From Companilactobacillus mishanensis (lineage in GTDB: Bacteria > Bacillota > Bacilli > Lactobacillales > Lactobacillaceae), in NCBI RefSeq assembly GCF_003946505.1, contig NZ_RHON01000005.1, positions 62,001 through 126,000 on the forward strand: a stretch of 64,000 nucleotides of DNA. The letters are read 5' to 3'. Positions 45,952 through 55,248 of this stretch are shown here, piece after piece. How positions within the stretch are numbered: the stretch's first letter is position 1; every line of letters starts with the position of its first letter. The position numbers and the translations under genes are program-made. The notes under the pieces were generated by a model. It was not told where the DNA came from, did no database searches, and saw only the letters and a list, made by a program, of their open reading frames with translations.

Positions 45952-45985
45952 CAAAAAAAGTCGACCAAAGGGTCGACTCTTTTTT
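45952..45985 (-). terminator. Terminator of the phn operon
   Basis: AGUCGACC/GGUCGACU stem around CUUU, followed by UUUUUUUGA on the minus strand; it overlaps the last phnW codons region. Confidence 0.9.
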
Positions 45986-47084
45986 ATTCTACTGTGGCAC
46001 TAGTGATTTGAGAAATTGCTTCAAGTAATTCTGAAATATTATCTTGATAAACTTCACCAATATTTCCGATTCGGAAAGTTGGTACCATAGAAATTTTTCC
46101 TGGATAAATAACGAATCCAGCAAATTTAAGTTGTTGATAGAACTTAGCAAAATCGAATTCTTCACTTGGATATCTGAATGAAGTAATGATTGGTGATTGC
46201 CATTCATTATCGATCAATTGTTTGAAACCAAGCTTTTCCATCCCTTGAGTTAGTTGACGCTGATTTGCAAGATATCTTTCATATCTTTTTTCAACGCCAC
46301 CCTCAATCTTAAGTTCTGTCAATGCTTGGGCAAACGCATGGACAACATGTGTAGGTGAAGTAAAACGCCACTTACCATGATTTTTTTCCATTTCTTGATA
46401 CTGGTCATAAAGATCTAACGACAAACTGCGTGCCGTACCCTTTGATGCCTCAAGAATAGATCTATTAGCAATAACAAATGAAAATCCTGGAACACCTTGG
46501 ATACATTTATTGGTACTACTGATCAAGAAATCGATATCTAAATTTTTAACATCGATCGGAATACCACCAAAACTACTCATTGCATCAACTATCGTAACAA
46601 TTCCACGTTCTTTCAACCAAGGAATGATACTTTCAATAGGGTTTAAAATCCCTGTTGTAGTCTCACAATGGATCATAGCAAAATGATTGATCTCTGGATG
46701 AGCACTAATTTCAGCTTTGACCAATTCTGCAGTTACAGGTTGTTGTTCGTCAACTTTTAAATCAACATGGTCAATATCATAAACGTCAGCAATCTGACCT
46801 ATTCTTTCACCGTAAGAACCATTCATAGCGACCATCAAATGACCTTCGCTAGGAACAATGGAACCAATGACAGACTCCACTCCGTATGTACCACTACCTT
46901 GGATCGGTACTGCAGTGTATTCTTGCGAATCCACTTTAGCAATATCCAAAAGTGATTGACGAATTGATTGTGTCATTTCCTTATAATCATCATCCCAAGT
47001 ACAGTAATCCATATTCATAGCGGCTTTAACTGTTTTAGATGTTGTTAATGGACCAGGTGTAAGTAATAAATATTCATTTTCCAT
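45984..47084 (-). CDS. phnW: 2-aminoethylphosphonate--pyruvate transaminase
   Basis: A 366-residue PLP enzyme converting 2-aminoethylphosphonate (AEP) and pyruvate to phosphonoacetaldehyde and alanine. The PLP lysine is K193 in SSTNKCIQGVPG. PGPLTTSKTVKAAMN at the start and VDAMSSFGGIPID are typical of PhnW rather than serine-glyoxylate transaminases. It is last in the phnDCEEXW operon and its product feeds PhnX directly. Confidence 0.95.
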   Translation of the reverse strand: MENEYLLLTPGPLTTSKTVKAAMNMDYCTWDDDYKEMTQSIRQSLLDIAKVDSQEYTAVPIQGSGTYGVESVIGSIVPSEGHLMVAMNGSYGERIGQIADVYDIDHVDLKVDEQQPVTAELVKAEISAHPEINHFAMIHCETTTGILNPIESIIPWLKERGIVTIVDAMSSFGGIPIDVKNLDIDFLISSTNKCIQGVPGFSFVIANRSILEASKGTARSLSLDLYDQYQEMEKNHGKWRFTSPTHVVHAFAQALTELKIEGGVEKRYERYLANQRQLTQGMEKLGFKQLIDNEWQSPIITSFRYPSEEFDFAKFYQQLKFAGFVIYPGKISMVPTFRIGNIGEVYQDNISELLEAISQITSATVE

Positions 47085-47088
47085 CGTC

Positions 47089-47877
47089 TTATATTTCCTT
47101 TAATTGATTTAATCGATCCAAAGCTTCAGGTAACTCTGAAAGGTTGTTAATAATGTAATCTGCATTTACAGAATTAAATGACGCACGTACAGCTTCTCGT
47201 GCTGCTTCACGTTCATCAATGGATAAGTTTTCAAATTCAGCTTCAGTAAGGCCCATCAAACTACTACCTTCAACAATACCGATAGTCTTAACTCCAGCGT
47301 TTTGACCTTCTTCGATATCAACCAAAGTATCACCGATTTTTACAGCGTTATCAGGATCAACAACACCGAACTCCGATAAAATACTTAAAATCATGTTAGG
47401 AGCAGGACGACCGTGTCCATCAACATCTTCAGCTGTTACAACGGTTTCAGGCGCGTAACCAAGTGCAGCAGCACCTCGTTGAACGGCAGCCATCATTTCT
47501 GCAGTATATCCAGTTGTAGTACCGATCTTGATTCCAGTATTATTCAAGTATGAAATAACAGATAGTAATCCAGGTTTCAATTCTGTAGATTCAACTAACT
47601 GTGCCATTAGTTTAGCTTCAAACGTTGAAAATAATGATTTTCTGTCATCAAGAGTTGGTAATTCACCGTATTTATCCATCCATTGGTCTTTAATAGTTGT
47701 TAAACTTAAAAGTTCACCAATGTGATCCCATTTAGACATTCCCATAAATTGTCTGATTTCTTCATCAGTTGGGGAGATGCCTTTTTCATTGAACGCAGCT
47801 CTAAATGCTGCCACTGGAGCTAAACTACCATAATCGACTGTTGTTCCAGCCCAATCAAAAATTACTGCTTCTATCAT
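47089..47877 (-). CDS. phnX: Phosphonoacetaldehyde hydrolase (phosphonatase)
   Basis: A 262-residue HAD-superfamily enzyme that cleaves the C-P bond of phosphonoacetaldehyde to acetaldehyde and phosphate. The nucleophile is D8 in FDWAGTTVDYG, with the Schiff-base lysine K49 in MGMSKWDHIGELL; this lysine marks phosphonatase within the HAD family. AGGAGAG precedes the ATG. phnW starts 4 nt after its stop. Confidence 0.95.
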   Translation of the reverse strand: MIEAVIFDWAGTTVDYGSLAPVAAFRAAFNEKGISPTDEEIRQFMGMSKWDHIGELLSLTTIKDQWMDKYGELPTLDDRKSLFSTFEAKLMAQLVESTELKPGLLSVISYLNNTGIKIGTTTGYTAEMMAAVQRGAAALGYAPETVVTAEDVDGHGRPAPNMILSILSEFGVVDPDNAVKIGDTLVDIEEGQNAGVKTIGIVEGSSLMGLTEAEFENLSIDEREAAREAVRASFNSVNADYIINNLSELPEALDRLNQLKEI

Positions 47878-47888
47878 GAAATTCTCTC

Positions 47889-48758
47889 CTATTTTGTAGT
47901 TAAATAATGTTGTCTAATTTTAACGGCTACGAATTCTAGTAACATGGCAACAATGATAACCATGTAAACAATCATCCCTACTTCATGGAAATCAAAACTC
48001 ATTCCACTAGCAACGAATAATTGATAACCGATCCCACCAGCACCAGCTGCTGCACCAACAGCGATGGCATTGGCGAAATTGATTTCCAAACGAATGAACG
48101 TCCATGATACCAAAGAAGGTATAATAGTTGGCCAGACAGCTTGGAATACGATTACCCAGAATTTACAACCTGTAACTTTTAAAGCCTCAATTGTTGATTG
48201 ATCTATTTCTTCAATACTTTCTGAATAAGCTTTTGTAAGGTAAGCAATACTATGAAAGCTTAGCCCCATAATCGCTGCAGCAGGACCTAAGCCAACTGCA
48301 ATAGAGAAAATCAACGCCCACAAAATAGTTGGAATTGCACGGATAATTGCCATTGCTGAACGAATACCGGCACCTAAGTATGCGTTGGTTAGATTTCGTG
48401 AAGCAAGAACTGCTAATACAAATCCAACCACGGCTCCGATTATCGTTGTGACGATGGCCAGCAATACACTTGAACCTAATGCTTGAAGTAAAACTACGAT
48501 CCCATCAGAACCAGCATTTGGTTGAAAGAAGATTTGATTCAATGTCATCCCTAAACCATGGAACGCATCGGATAATTTAACATTCTCAGTATTGAGATGT
48601 GTCAATGTATATATGGTAATCAAGATCAATGAAATAAAGACAGAGTTGATCATCCATTGAGAGCCACTAGACTTGTGCAATTTAATGCGTTTTGGTTGCG
48701 GATCCGGCCTTAGTGAAGGCTTACGTAATATTGGTTGTGCTTCATCTTTAGAAATCAT
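47889..48758 (-). CDS. phnE: Phosphonate ABC transporter permease (second PhnE)
   Basis: A 289-residue integral membrane subunit. A cytosolic N-terminus (about 30 residues, basic) leads to about six helices. The EAA loop is seen in AYSESIEEIDQSTIEALKVTGC, the contact site for PhnC. It overlaps the first phnE by 4 nt (ATGA), indicating coupled translation and a heterodimeric channel. Confidence 0.93.
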   Translation of the reverse strand: MISKDEAQPILRKPSLRPDPQPKRIKLHKSSGSQWMINSVFISLILITIYTLTHLNTENVKLSDAFHGLGMTLNQIFFQPNAGSDGIVVLLQALGSSVLLAIVTTIIGAVVGFVLAVLASRNLTNAYLGAGIRSAMAIIRAIPTILWALIFSIAVGLGPAAAIMGLSFHSIAYLTKAYSESIEEIDQSTIEALKVTGCKFWVIVFQAVWPTIIPSLVSWTFIRLEINFANAIAVGAAAGAGGIGYQLFVASGMSFDFHEVGMIVYMVIIVAMLLEFVAVKIRQHYLTTK

Positions 48759-49558
48759 AGGATCACCTTTCTAATTTGATTCGACAACAATTCAAGTACA
48801 ATTACGACAATAATGATTGCCAAAACAGTCATACCGGCCGCATCAAATCTAAAACTTTTATAGTACAAATCGAAAACAAATCCAATACCAGTACCTGTTA
48901 GGATTCCTACTAAAGTTGCATCACGAACGTTATTCTCAATCATGTATAAGATCCAACTGATCAAACTAGGGATGATTTGAGAAATAACACCTTGGAAAAT
49001 AACTTGGAAGTAACTAGCACCAGTTGCTTCAAGAGCCAACATTGACTCACCAGCTTCATCTTCAATGATTTCCATGAACGCACGGATCAAGAAACCAATT
49101 GTCATAAATAACAATGCTAGAAAACCAGTAAAGTTACTTTGCTTGAATGAGAAAAGTAAGATCATTGCCCAAGCAACCAAAGGTATATTTCTGAAGAACG
49201 ATGCTAATCCGCGTACAAATATCTGCATTGATTTGCTGATACCTGTTACCTTTGAACCTAAAATCGCGAAAACTATCGCGATGACTGCTGCTACCACCAC
49301 AGAAGCAATTGCCATTAAAATAGTTTCAAGTAATTTAATTCCGATTTGAGGCAAATATGACATTGACTCAGGAGTTGGCTGGAAGTTAACTGCCAACCAA
49401 GTGAAGGCCTTAGGAACCGACATGATTCCCTCAACAGTATTGAATTGTAAAACCAAACAACTGATAAAATAAATACCACCGATAATGGCAATTGCAGCTG
49501 TTTGCATCATACGTTTCTTACCTAGAAACTTTGCCGCATTTACTTTTGGTTGTTTCAT
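48755..49558 (-). CDS. phnE: Phosphonate ABC transporter permease (first PhnE)
   Basis: A 267-residue membrane subunit with about six helices and the EAA-type loop MEIIEDEAGESMLALEATGASY. AAGGAG precedes its ATG, which overlaps the phnC stop by 4 nt. It pairs with the following permease. Confidence 0.93.
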   Translation of the reverse strand: MKQPKVNAAKFLGKKRMMQTAAIAIIGGIYFISCLVLQFNTVEGIMSVPKAFTWLAVNFQPTPESMSYLPQIGIKLLETILMAIASVVVAAVIAIVFAILGSKVTGISKSMQIFVRGLASFFRNIPLVAWAMILLFSFKQSNFTGFLALLFMTIGFLIRAFMEIIEDEAGESMLALEATGASYFQVIFQGVISQIIPSLISWILYMIENNVRDATLVGILTGTGIGFVFDLYYKSFRFDAAGMTVLAIIIVVIVLELLSNQIRKVIL

Positions 49559-50313
49559 TCTACTAACTCCTTAACTGCTGCAGTACCATACAAGTCAGCA
49601 ATAGCATCTTCAGAAAGGTTTTCAGAAACATCGTTATAAACCATCTGTCCTTTACGGATACCAATGATTTGATCAGCATGTTCTTTTGCCAAACCAATTT
49701 GATGCAAGTTAGCAATGCAGATAATATTGAATTCAACTGTTAAGTCTTTCAACAACTTCATAACATTTTGTGCGGAAGCAGGATCAAGTGATGCAATAGG
49801 TTCATCACAAAGAATCACCTTTGGATGTTGGATCAATGCACGGGCAATACCCACACGTTGTTTTTGTCCACCACTTAATTCAGAACAGCGTTGAAGAGCA
49901 AATTCTGATAATCCTACTTTATCTAATAACTCTAAAGCTTCACGTTTTTCTTCTTCAGTATAGCGACCTATCATGCCAGAAATCGTTGACTTGTAGCCAA
50001 GACGTCCATGGAGGACATTCTCGATAACCGTTAGTCGTTCAACAAGATTGTAGTTCTGAAAAATCATACCGATTTGGCGTCGAAGTTTTCTTAGTTCTGC
50101 TTTGTTTGCTGCACGGATATCTTCACCATCTAATAAGATTTGCCCATCATCATCCTTAATTAGTTGATTCAAACTTCTTAAAATTGTAGTTTTACCAGCA
50201 CCAGATGGTCCGATGATTGCTACAAATTTACCACTGTCAACTTTGAATGAAATATCTGTCAACGCCGGTTTATCTTTTTGGTAACTCTTAGCTAAATTCT
50301 TAACTTCCAGCAT
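49555..50313 (-). CDS. phnC: Phosphonate ABC transporter ATP-binding protein
   Basis: A 252-residue ATPase. Walker A is IGPSGAGKTT, the signature is LSGGQKQRVGIARAL and Walker B is VILCDEPIASLDP. The phosphonate family is indicated by the FQNYNLVERLTVIENVLHGRLG region. The ATG at 50311-50313 is preferred to the TTG one codon earlier because AGGAGG sits 7 nt before it. Confidence 0.95.
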   Translation of the reverse strand: MLEVKNLAKSYQKDKPALTDISFKVDSGKFVAIIGPSGAGKTTILRSLNQLIKDDDGQILLDGEDIRAANKAELRKLRRQIGMIFQNYNLVERLTVIENVLHGRLGYKSTISGMIGRYTEEEKREALELLDKVGLSEFALQRCSELSGGQKQRVGIARALIQHPKVILCDEPIASLDPASAQNVMKLLKDLTVEFNIICIANLHQIGLAKEHADQIIGIRKGQMVYNDVSENLSEDAIADLYGTAAVKELVE

Positions 50314-50324
50314 CAATATGCCTC

Positions 50325-51374
50325 CTATTTACCGATCAATTCGTGAGTTGGTTTGTACCAGTTATCATCAACTTTTAGAAGTTGTGATTTGTCGCCCTTT
50401 TTGTGCCATAATGCAGGAACTTTTGCGTCATCTTTTGCGAACAATTTAGGATCATCACTAACTTCTTTAGATGTGAATAATTTTTGGATAGCTTTTTTAT
50501 CTTTATCACTTAATGCTTTAGTGTTTGCTACAACTGGACCATTTTGTACGGGAAGAGTTGAAATGTTAACAACTTTTTGTCCACGGTAATCTACGAATGG
50601 AGCTGTTGCATCATCTTTAACTGTGAATACTGAACCTGCATCTGAATAGTTACCTGATGTAACCTTCAAGAATGGAGTTAAATCAATATCATCAAATGCT
50701 GCAATGTCAACGTCACCCTTTAGTAAGTTAACTGCTGAACCTGGATGTGAGTTACCATATAGAACCTTGCTGAAGAACTTGCCACTTTCGGCGAATGAAT
50801 CTTTATTCTTTAATTTGAAATGTTTTTGAATTTCGTAAGTTGGAACTGCGTAACCTGAAGTTGAACTTGCTGAAACGAATGAGATCTTCTTACCTTTAAC
50901 TTTATCTAAGCTGTATTTACCATTTGTCTTGTAGTTATCAGCTTCTTTTTCAGGAACCATAAGGTATGAACGATAGCTAGCACCCTTGAATGTTCCATCT
51001 GGACCTGATTCTGTTAAAATAGGTTCAACTGCTTTGTTCAAATTACGAGCTTTGATATAACCATCTGCTCCCATGAAAGCTAATTGAGCTTTACCAGAAG
51101 AGATAGCTTCGATTGCTACGTTGTAATCTGTAGTTGTTTTGATTTCAACTTTCTTACCAGTAGCTTTTTCTAATTTTGCCTTCAATTCGTTACGTGAAGT
51201 CAAGTAGTCTTTTGCAGATTCGTTAGGATAAAATACGATTGAAAGCTTCTTTGAATCGCCACCATCTGCTGAACTATTTTTGCTTGAACAACCGGCTAAC
51301 GTACCACCAAGAAGTGCCATAAGCATTACCCCTAAACAAACTGTTAAAAACCGCCCTTTTTTCATAAAAACCAT
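50325..51374 (-). CDS. phnD: Phosphonate ABC transporter substrate-binding lipoprotein
   Basis: A 349-residue lipoprotein. A signal peptide ends in the lipobox TLAGC (Cys near 29), followed by a Ser/Gly linker and a periplasmic-type binding domain (LSIVFYPNESAKDYLTSRNELK; LAFMGADGYIKARN). It captures phosphonate outside the membrane and delivers it to the PhnE channel. It is first in its operon. Two starts are possible, ATG 51374 (GGAAAG at 5 nt) and an ATG 9 nt later. Confidence 0.93.
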   Translation of the reverse strand: MVFMKKGRFLTVCLGVMLMALLGGTLAGCSSKNSSADGGDSKKLSIVFYPNESAKDYLTSRNELKAKLEKATGKKVEIKTTTDYNVAIEAISSGKAQLAFMGADGYIKARNLNKAVEPILTESGPDGTFKGASYRSYLMVPEKEADNYKTNGKYSLDKVKGKKISFVSASSTSGYAVPTYEIQKHFKLKNKDSFAESGKFFSKVLYGNSHPGSAVNLLKGDVDIAAFDDIDLTPFLKVTSGNYSDAGSVFTVKDDATAPFVDYRGQKVVNISTLPVQNGPVVANTKALSDKDKKAIQKLFTSKEVSDDPKLFAKDDAKVPALWHKKGDKSQLLKVDDNWYKPTHELIGK

Positions 51375-51410
51375 ACCAACTTTCCAATACTTTTTTTAAG
51401 AACATTTACA

Positions 51411-51472
51411 AGAATAACAGGCCAATGTAAATTCAATGTAGATTAATTGTAAAGATTTCCTGTTAATGTAAA
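51411..51472 (-). promoter_or_regulatory. PhoP-box array and -10 upstream of phnD
   Basis: On the minus strand TTTACA-type repeats lie at 51448-51453, 51437-51442 (TCTACA) and 51426-51431, exactly 11 bp apart. A fourth lies 19 bp further upstream (51467-51472). A -10-like TATTCT is at 51411-51416, 9 bp after the last repeat. Tandem TT(A/T)ACA repeats with about 5-bp spacers are the known Firmicute PhoP-binding pattern. Control by phosphate starvation is inferred. Confidence 0.65.
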
Positions 51473-51593
51473 GATTCATACACAAAAAATATACATTTGA
51501 AAAATGACGTCAAATTTGCATGGGTATTGGGTTTTTATTACCGTTGTTTGCTTACAAAATGAATAAATATTTATGTTTTAAAGGAGAATAAAA

Positions 51594-52580
51594 ATGAAAG
51601 CTTTTACTATTCAAAATGCTGACAAACGTGCAGTTTCAGACTTAGAAATCAATAATATCCCACTTCCAATAATTAATGAAAATGAAGTGTTGGTAAAAGT
51701 TAAGGCAGTTGGTTTGAACCCGGTCGACTATAAATTGGTTAAGAGCCACAACTCCAAATGGATCTATCCCCACGTCTTGGGATTGGACGCAGCAGGTGAA
51801 GTTGTAGAAATTGGTGAAAATAATCCTAACAATTTTCAGAAAGGCGAACGAGTCCTCTTTCACTCTGACTTGACCAAAGATGGAGTTTTCGCTGAATATG
51901 CAAAAGCCGGTAACAATGTAATTGGCAGGATTCCTGATAACGTTGCCTATGAAGATGCAGCTTCAGTTTTATGCAATGGAATGACAGCCTATCAAGCCAT
52001 TGAACGTAAAATGAACCTAAATGGTAAAAATACTATTCTTATCCACGCTGGTGCCGGTGGCGTTGGTAGCATCACCATCCAACTCGCTAAACTCCACGGG
52101 CTAACAGTCATTACCACCGTTTCGGAGCACAAAAAACAATGGGTCAAGAATCTTGGTGCTGACTACATCATTGATTATAAAAGCGAAAATGTGGATATGC
52201 GGATAAATGAGATTACTCATGGCAATGGTGTAGACGTGATTATTGATTCCGTGAGCTCAAGTGAGGAAAACAAAGATTTACACAGACTTGCATATAATGG
52301 TGGCTTAATAACGATCGTAGGACAACCCAATCTGGACAACTATGATTTGGGTGCAAAAGGTCAAAGTGTTCTTAGCGTCAATTTAGGTGGGGTTCACCAG
52401 AGTGGTTATCGTAACCAACAAAATGACTTAGCTGTAATGGCAAATGAACTAGTTAACCTTTTAGGAGCCGGTAAATTAACAACGATTGTTGATAAAATTA
52501 TACCTTTTGAAAATATTCCTGATGGGCTTTCTGACTTGCAAGAAGGTCACGTTGAAGGAAAAATTATTGCAACATTATAG
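51594..52580 (+). CDS. Zinc-independent quinone oxidoreductase-type alcohol dehydrogenase
   Basis: A 328-residue MDR-superfamily oxidoreductase. The N-terminal GroES-like domain has VGLNPVDYKLV; the nucleotide-binding domain has the AGAGGVGSITIQLAK motif. The structural-zinc cysteines of true alcohol dehydrogenases are missing. It probably reduces quinones or reactive aldehydes with NADPH. AAGGAG precedes the ATG. It is divergent from phnD but has no clear link to it. Confidence 0.85.
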   Translation: MKAFTIQNADKRAVSDLEINNIPLPIINENEVLVKVKAVGLNPVDYKLVKSHNSKWIYPHVLGLDAAGEVVEIGENNPNNFQKGERVLFHSDLTKDGVFAEYAKAGNNVIGRIPDNVAYEDAASVLCNGMTAYQAIERKMNLNGKNTILIHAGAGGVGSITIQLAKLHGLTVITTVSEHKKQWVKNLGADYIIDYKSENVDMRINEITHGNGVDVIIDSVSSSEENKDLHRLAYNGGLITIVGQPNLDNYDLGAKGQSVLSVNLGGVHQSGYRNQQNDLAVMANELVNLLGAGKLTTIVDKIIPFENIPDGLSDLQEGHVEGKIIATL

Positions 52581-52584
52581 ACGA

Positions 52585-52626
52585 AAAATGACTCATTCCA
52601 GATATCAAAGGAATGAGTCATTTTTA
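52585..52626. terminator. Bidirectional terminator
   Basis: AAAAATGACTCATTCC/GGAATGAGTCATTTTT, a perfect 16-bp stem between the oxidoreductase and SRAP genes. Confidence 0.94.
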
Positions 52627-53190
52627 TTAGTTGATTTCAGATATTAACTGAGGCATTTCACTTTCGAGCATTTCTACGGCGAATTCATCATCATAGATCC
52701 AGCGATTTATTTGATTCTTAGCCAAAATCAGAGGCATACGATCATGGATTTGTATCATTGATTCATTTGGCTTAGTCGTGAATAAAATGCTTTGAGGAAC
52801 GTTATTAAAGTAGTTATAACAACCTCCAATAAACAAAGTAGTTGGATGATTGTCGAAATTGAACCGAAACTTTGTTTTGTCTTGTCGCCATTCAAAAAAT
52901 CCAGTCGTCGGATATACACAACGACGTTTGTTGAAAGAATCTGCAAACATAGATTTTTGACGTACAGTTTCAGAGCGCGCATTTATAAGTGATTGCCCTG
53001 GTTTGAATCCAGGGAAACCCCATTTCATGCCAACTACCTGAACTCGATTATCCCCAGCAATAATCAATGCCGTCTCATCTGTGGGAAATATTTCACCAGT
53101 CTTAGGTTTAAATCCGTTTTCCACAGCCAGCTTATATATCTGACCGATTTCCGGATTTTTATCTGGTTGAAACATAAAACGTCCACACAT
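52627..53190 (-). CDS. SOS response-associated peptidase (SRAP/YedK, HMCES-like)
   Basis: A 187-residue SRAP protein. Cys2 (MCGRFMF) is the residue that crosslinks to abasic sites in single-stranded DNA; NARSET, YPTTGFFEWR and IHDRMPLIL carry the conserved Asn, Glu and His. It is shorter than the usual 210-230 residues, losing the C-terminal part. GGAGG precedes the ATG. Confidence 0.93.
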   Translation of the reverse strand: MCGRFMFQPDKNPEIGQIYKLAVENGFKPKTGEIFPTDETALIIAGDNRVQVVGMKWGFPGFKPGQSLINARSETVRQKSMFADSFNKRRCVYPTTGFFEWRQDKTKFRFNFDNHPTTLFIGGCYNYFNNVPQSILFTTKPNESMIQIHDRMPLILAKNQINRWIYDDEFAVEMLESEMPQLISEIN

Positions 53191-53273
53191 CCTGATCCCT
53201 CCTGTGAATAAATATCATAATAATATCAGTATACTATTAATTCCATTTTCCACGATTAATTGACTCAATATTT

Positions 53274-54098
53274 TTAAGGATGGCGTTGATCCATTAATAC
53301 TTTCAGATTATCTTTGTTCATCCAGTTAGTTGCAATGGATTCCAGCTCACCGTTCGAATAAAGTAATAAACTACCATCTCCCATATACTTATATTGGTTA
53401 GTTTCTTCCTCGAATCTTAATGTGAAGGTGTCAATATCGACTAATTGATAGTGAACATCTTTTTCTTCATCAAAAATTATAGTCCTTTGAGGTGTATGAC
53501 CTACAATTTGATTCGTCACATCAAGAGATGGGTTCCTAACTAAATCTCTAAAGTCCGCCCAAATTGGACTTCCATTATATCCAAAACCACCTCTTGATCC
53601 TATATGATTATCTAATTCGCTAACCCAACGTAAATCTTTATCACTCATTGTGATTGGTCTTAAATGCCACTTCCTTTGCTTTATTCCACGACAATATCCA
53701 GCATGAGAGACCAGAAAATCATCTAACTGAAATGCCACCTGGACTCCCAACTTCAGTAATTTATCAGAAATAACGTCTGATATATCCTGATTTCCCGTTA
53801 ACATATTAAAATCAGATTTTAAAGAATAACCGCGTAATTCCCCGGTTAGATATGGTGCATCATGATTTCCAAGTAGAGAAATTATCTTTATATCAGAAGC
53901 TTCCATTTTGATTTTCCAATCAATTAAGAAATTCAATTCATCTAAATATAATCGGGCATCTTCTGTACAACCATAATCATCTAAATAATCACCCATTAAG
54001 ATAATTTGTTGTGCTCCCTGTTCATGGACTACTTGATCTACCAAAGGTAACATAATTCTCGCTTTTAGATGAATATCTCCAACTAAGATGGTTTTCAT
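53274..54098 (-). CDS. Calcineurin-like metallophosphoesterase
   Basis: A 274-residue metallophosphoesterase. The metal motifs GDIHLK (D-x-H), GDYLDDYG (GDxxD), GNHDAP and VGHTPQRT (GHT) are all present. The substrate is unknown; relatives are annotated only as serine/threonine phosphatase-like. GGAGG precedes the ATG. Confidence 0.9.
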   Translation of the reverse strand: MKTILVGDIHLKARIMLPLVDQVVHEQGAQQIILMGDYLDDYGCTEDARLYLDELNFLIDWKIKMEASDIKIISLLGNHDAPYLTGELRGYSLKSDFNMLTGNQDISDVISDKLLKLGVQVAFQLDDFLVSHAGYCRGIKQRKWHLRPITMSDKDLRWVSELDNHIGSRGGFGYNGSPIWADFRDLVRNPSLDVTNQIVGHTPQRTIIFDEEKDVHYQLVDIDTFTLRFEEETNQYKYMGDGSLLLYSNGELESIATNWMNKDNLKVLMDQRHP

Positions 54099-54212
54099 TC
54101 TTTGCCTCCACGAATTAAATATGAGTGTAATAAGACACTATACACAATCATGAAATCAATATCATCTAATAACACAATCAAACTTTTTATACCAAATAAT
54201 CAAATAATGGAT

Positions 54213-54241
54213 ATAAAAAAACACCCACCGAATGGTGAGTG
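54213..54241 (-). terminator. Intrinsic terminator of rplM-rpsI
   Basis: CACUCACC-AUUC-GGUGGGUG followed by UUUUUUUAU on the minus strand, 28 nt after rpsI. Confidence 0.92.
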
Positions 54242-54269
54242 CTCCAAAAAGTAATATTTGAGATTTGTA

Positions 54270-54662
54270 TTAACGTTTTGAAAATTGTGAAGCCTTACGT
54301 GCCTTCTTAAGACCTGGTTTCTTACGTTCCTTCATACGAGGGTCACGTGTTAAGAAGCCGGCACTCTTAAGTGCTGCACGGAAGTCAGGATCTACATTAA
54401 GTAGTGCACGAGCGATACCATGTCTGATAGCTCCAGCTTGTCCTGAGAAGCCTCCACCATTAACGTTAGCAATAACGTCATAGTTTGAGCCTGTTTCAGT
54501 AATATCTAATGGTTGTCTCATATCAGCAATCAAATTGTCAAAAGGAATATAATCTTTGACATCGCGTTTGTTGATAGTAATTTTACCGTTTCCTGGAACT
54601 AGTCGAACACGTGCAACTGAATCTTTACGGCGTCCTGTTCCAGCATAAAATACTTCTGCCAA
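54270..54662 (-). CDS. rpsI: 30S ribosomal protein S9
   Basis: A 130-residue protein. [19 protein letters not shown] at the start, and the C-terminal [26 protein letters not shown] ending in SKR, which reaches the P-site tRNA, are diagnostic. The start is TTG with GGAGG upstream. It follows rplM by 13 nt. Confidence 0.98.
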   Translation of the reverse strand: MAEVFYAGTGRRKDSVARVRLVPGNGKITINKRDVKDYIPFDNLIADMRQPLDITETGSNYDVIANVNGGGFSGQAGAIRHGIARALLNVDPDFRAALKSAGFLTRDPRMKERKKPGLKKARKASQFSKR

Positions 54663-54675
54663 AATGTTTTCCTCC

Positions 54676-55119
54676 TTAAATTAGTTTGTTGATATCCAAC
54701 ATCTCTGGATTTTGTGCTTGGTTCTTGTGTTCTGGACCTGCATAAACATGCAACTTCAAGAATTCTTGACGACCCAAGCTATTCTTTGGTAACATACCGC
54801 GAATTGAATCTTCGATCAAACGTTCTGGTGTCTTGTCTCTCTTTTCACCAGCACTGATGCTCTTCAACCCACCTGGATGATCCGAGTGAGAATAATAGAT
54901 TTTGTTCTTAGCTTTCTTACCTGTTAATCTAACTTTTTCTGCATTGATGATAATAACATTATCACCTGTATCAACGTTAGGTGTGTAAATTGGCTTGTTC
55001 TTACCTCTAAGAATAGCGGCAACAACTGATGAAATTCTACCTAGAACAACGTCAGTTGCATCAACAACATACCATTTACGTTCAACTTCACTTGCTTTTG
55101 CTAATGGTGTTGTACGCAT
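54676..55119 (-). CDS. rplM: 50S ribosomal protein L13
   Basis: A 147-residue early-assembly protein starting [20 protein letters not shown], with the conserved [15 protein letters not shown] and [11 protein letters not shown]. The ATG at 55117-55119 with GGAGG gives the standard length; a longer start would read the leader. Confidence 0.98.
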   Translation of the reverse strand: MRTTPLAKASEVERKWYVVDATDVVLGRISSVVAAILRGKNKPIYTPNVDTGDNVIIINAEKVRLTGKKAKNKIYYSHSDHPGGLKSISAGEKRDKTPERLIEDSIRGMLPKNSLGRQEFLKLHVYAGPEHKNQAQNPEMLDINKLI

Positions 55120-55127
55120 TTGTTTTC

Positions 55128-55245
55128 CTCCAAATTTCTGTCTGTTTGACACTCAATAAGATTCCGGGGCTTATCGTGGGGCAAACAATACCAGGTACAA
55201 TAATACTTGGTATTCACTGATAAGTCAATAACATCAAACGATATT
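55128..55245 (-). promoter_or_regulatory. Probable L13 leader (autoregulatory RNA)
   Basis: Just upstream of rplM the minus strand forms AAUACCA/UGGUAUU and AUAAG/CUUAU hairpins, ending with CCCCGGAAUCUUAUUGAGUGUC directly before the RBS. Such a conserved leader precedes rplM in many Firmicutes. The match is from memory of the family and not computed. Confidence 0.55.
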
Positions 55246-55248
55246 TCT

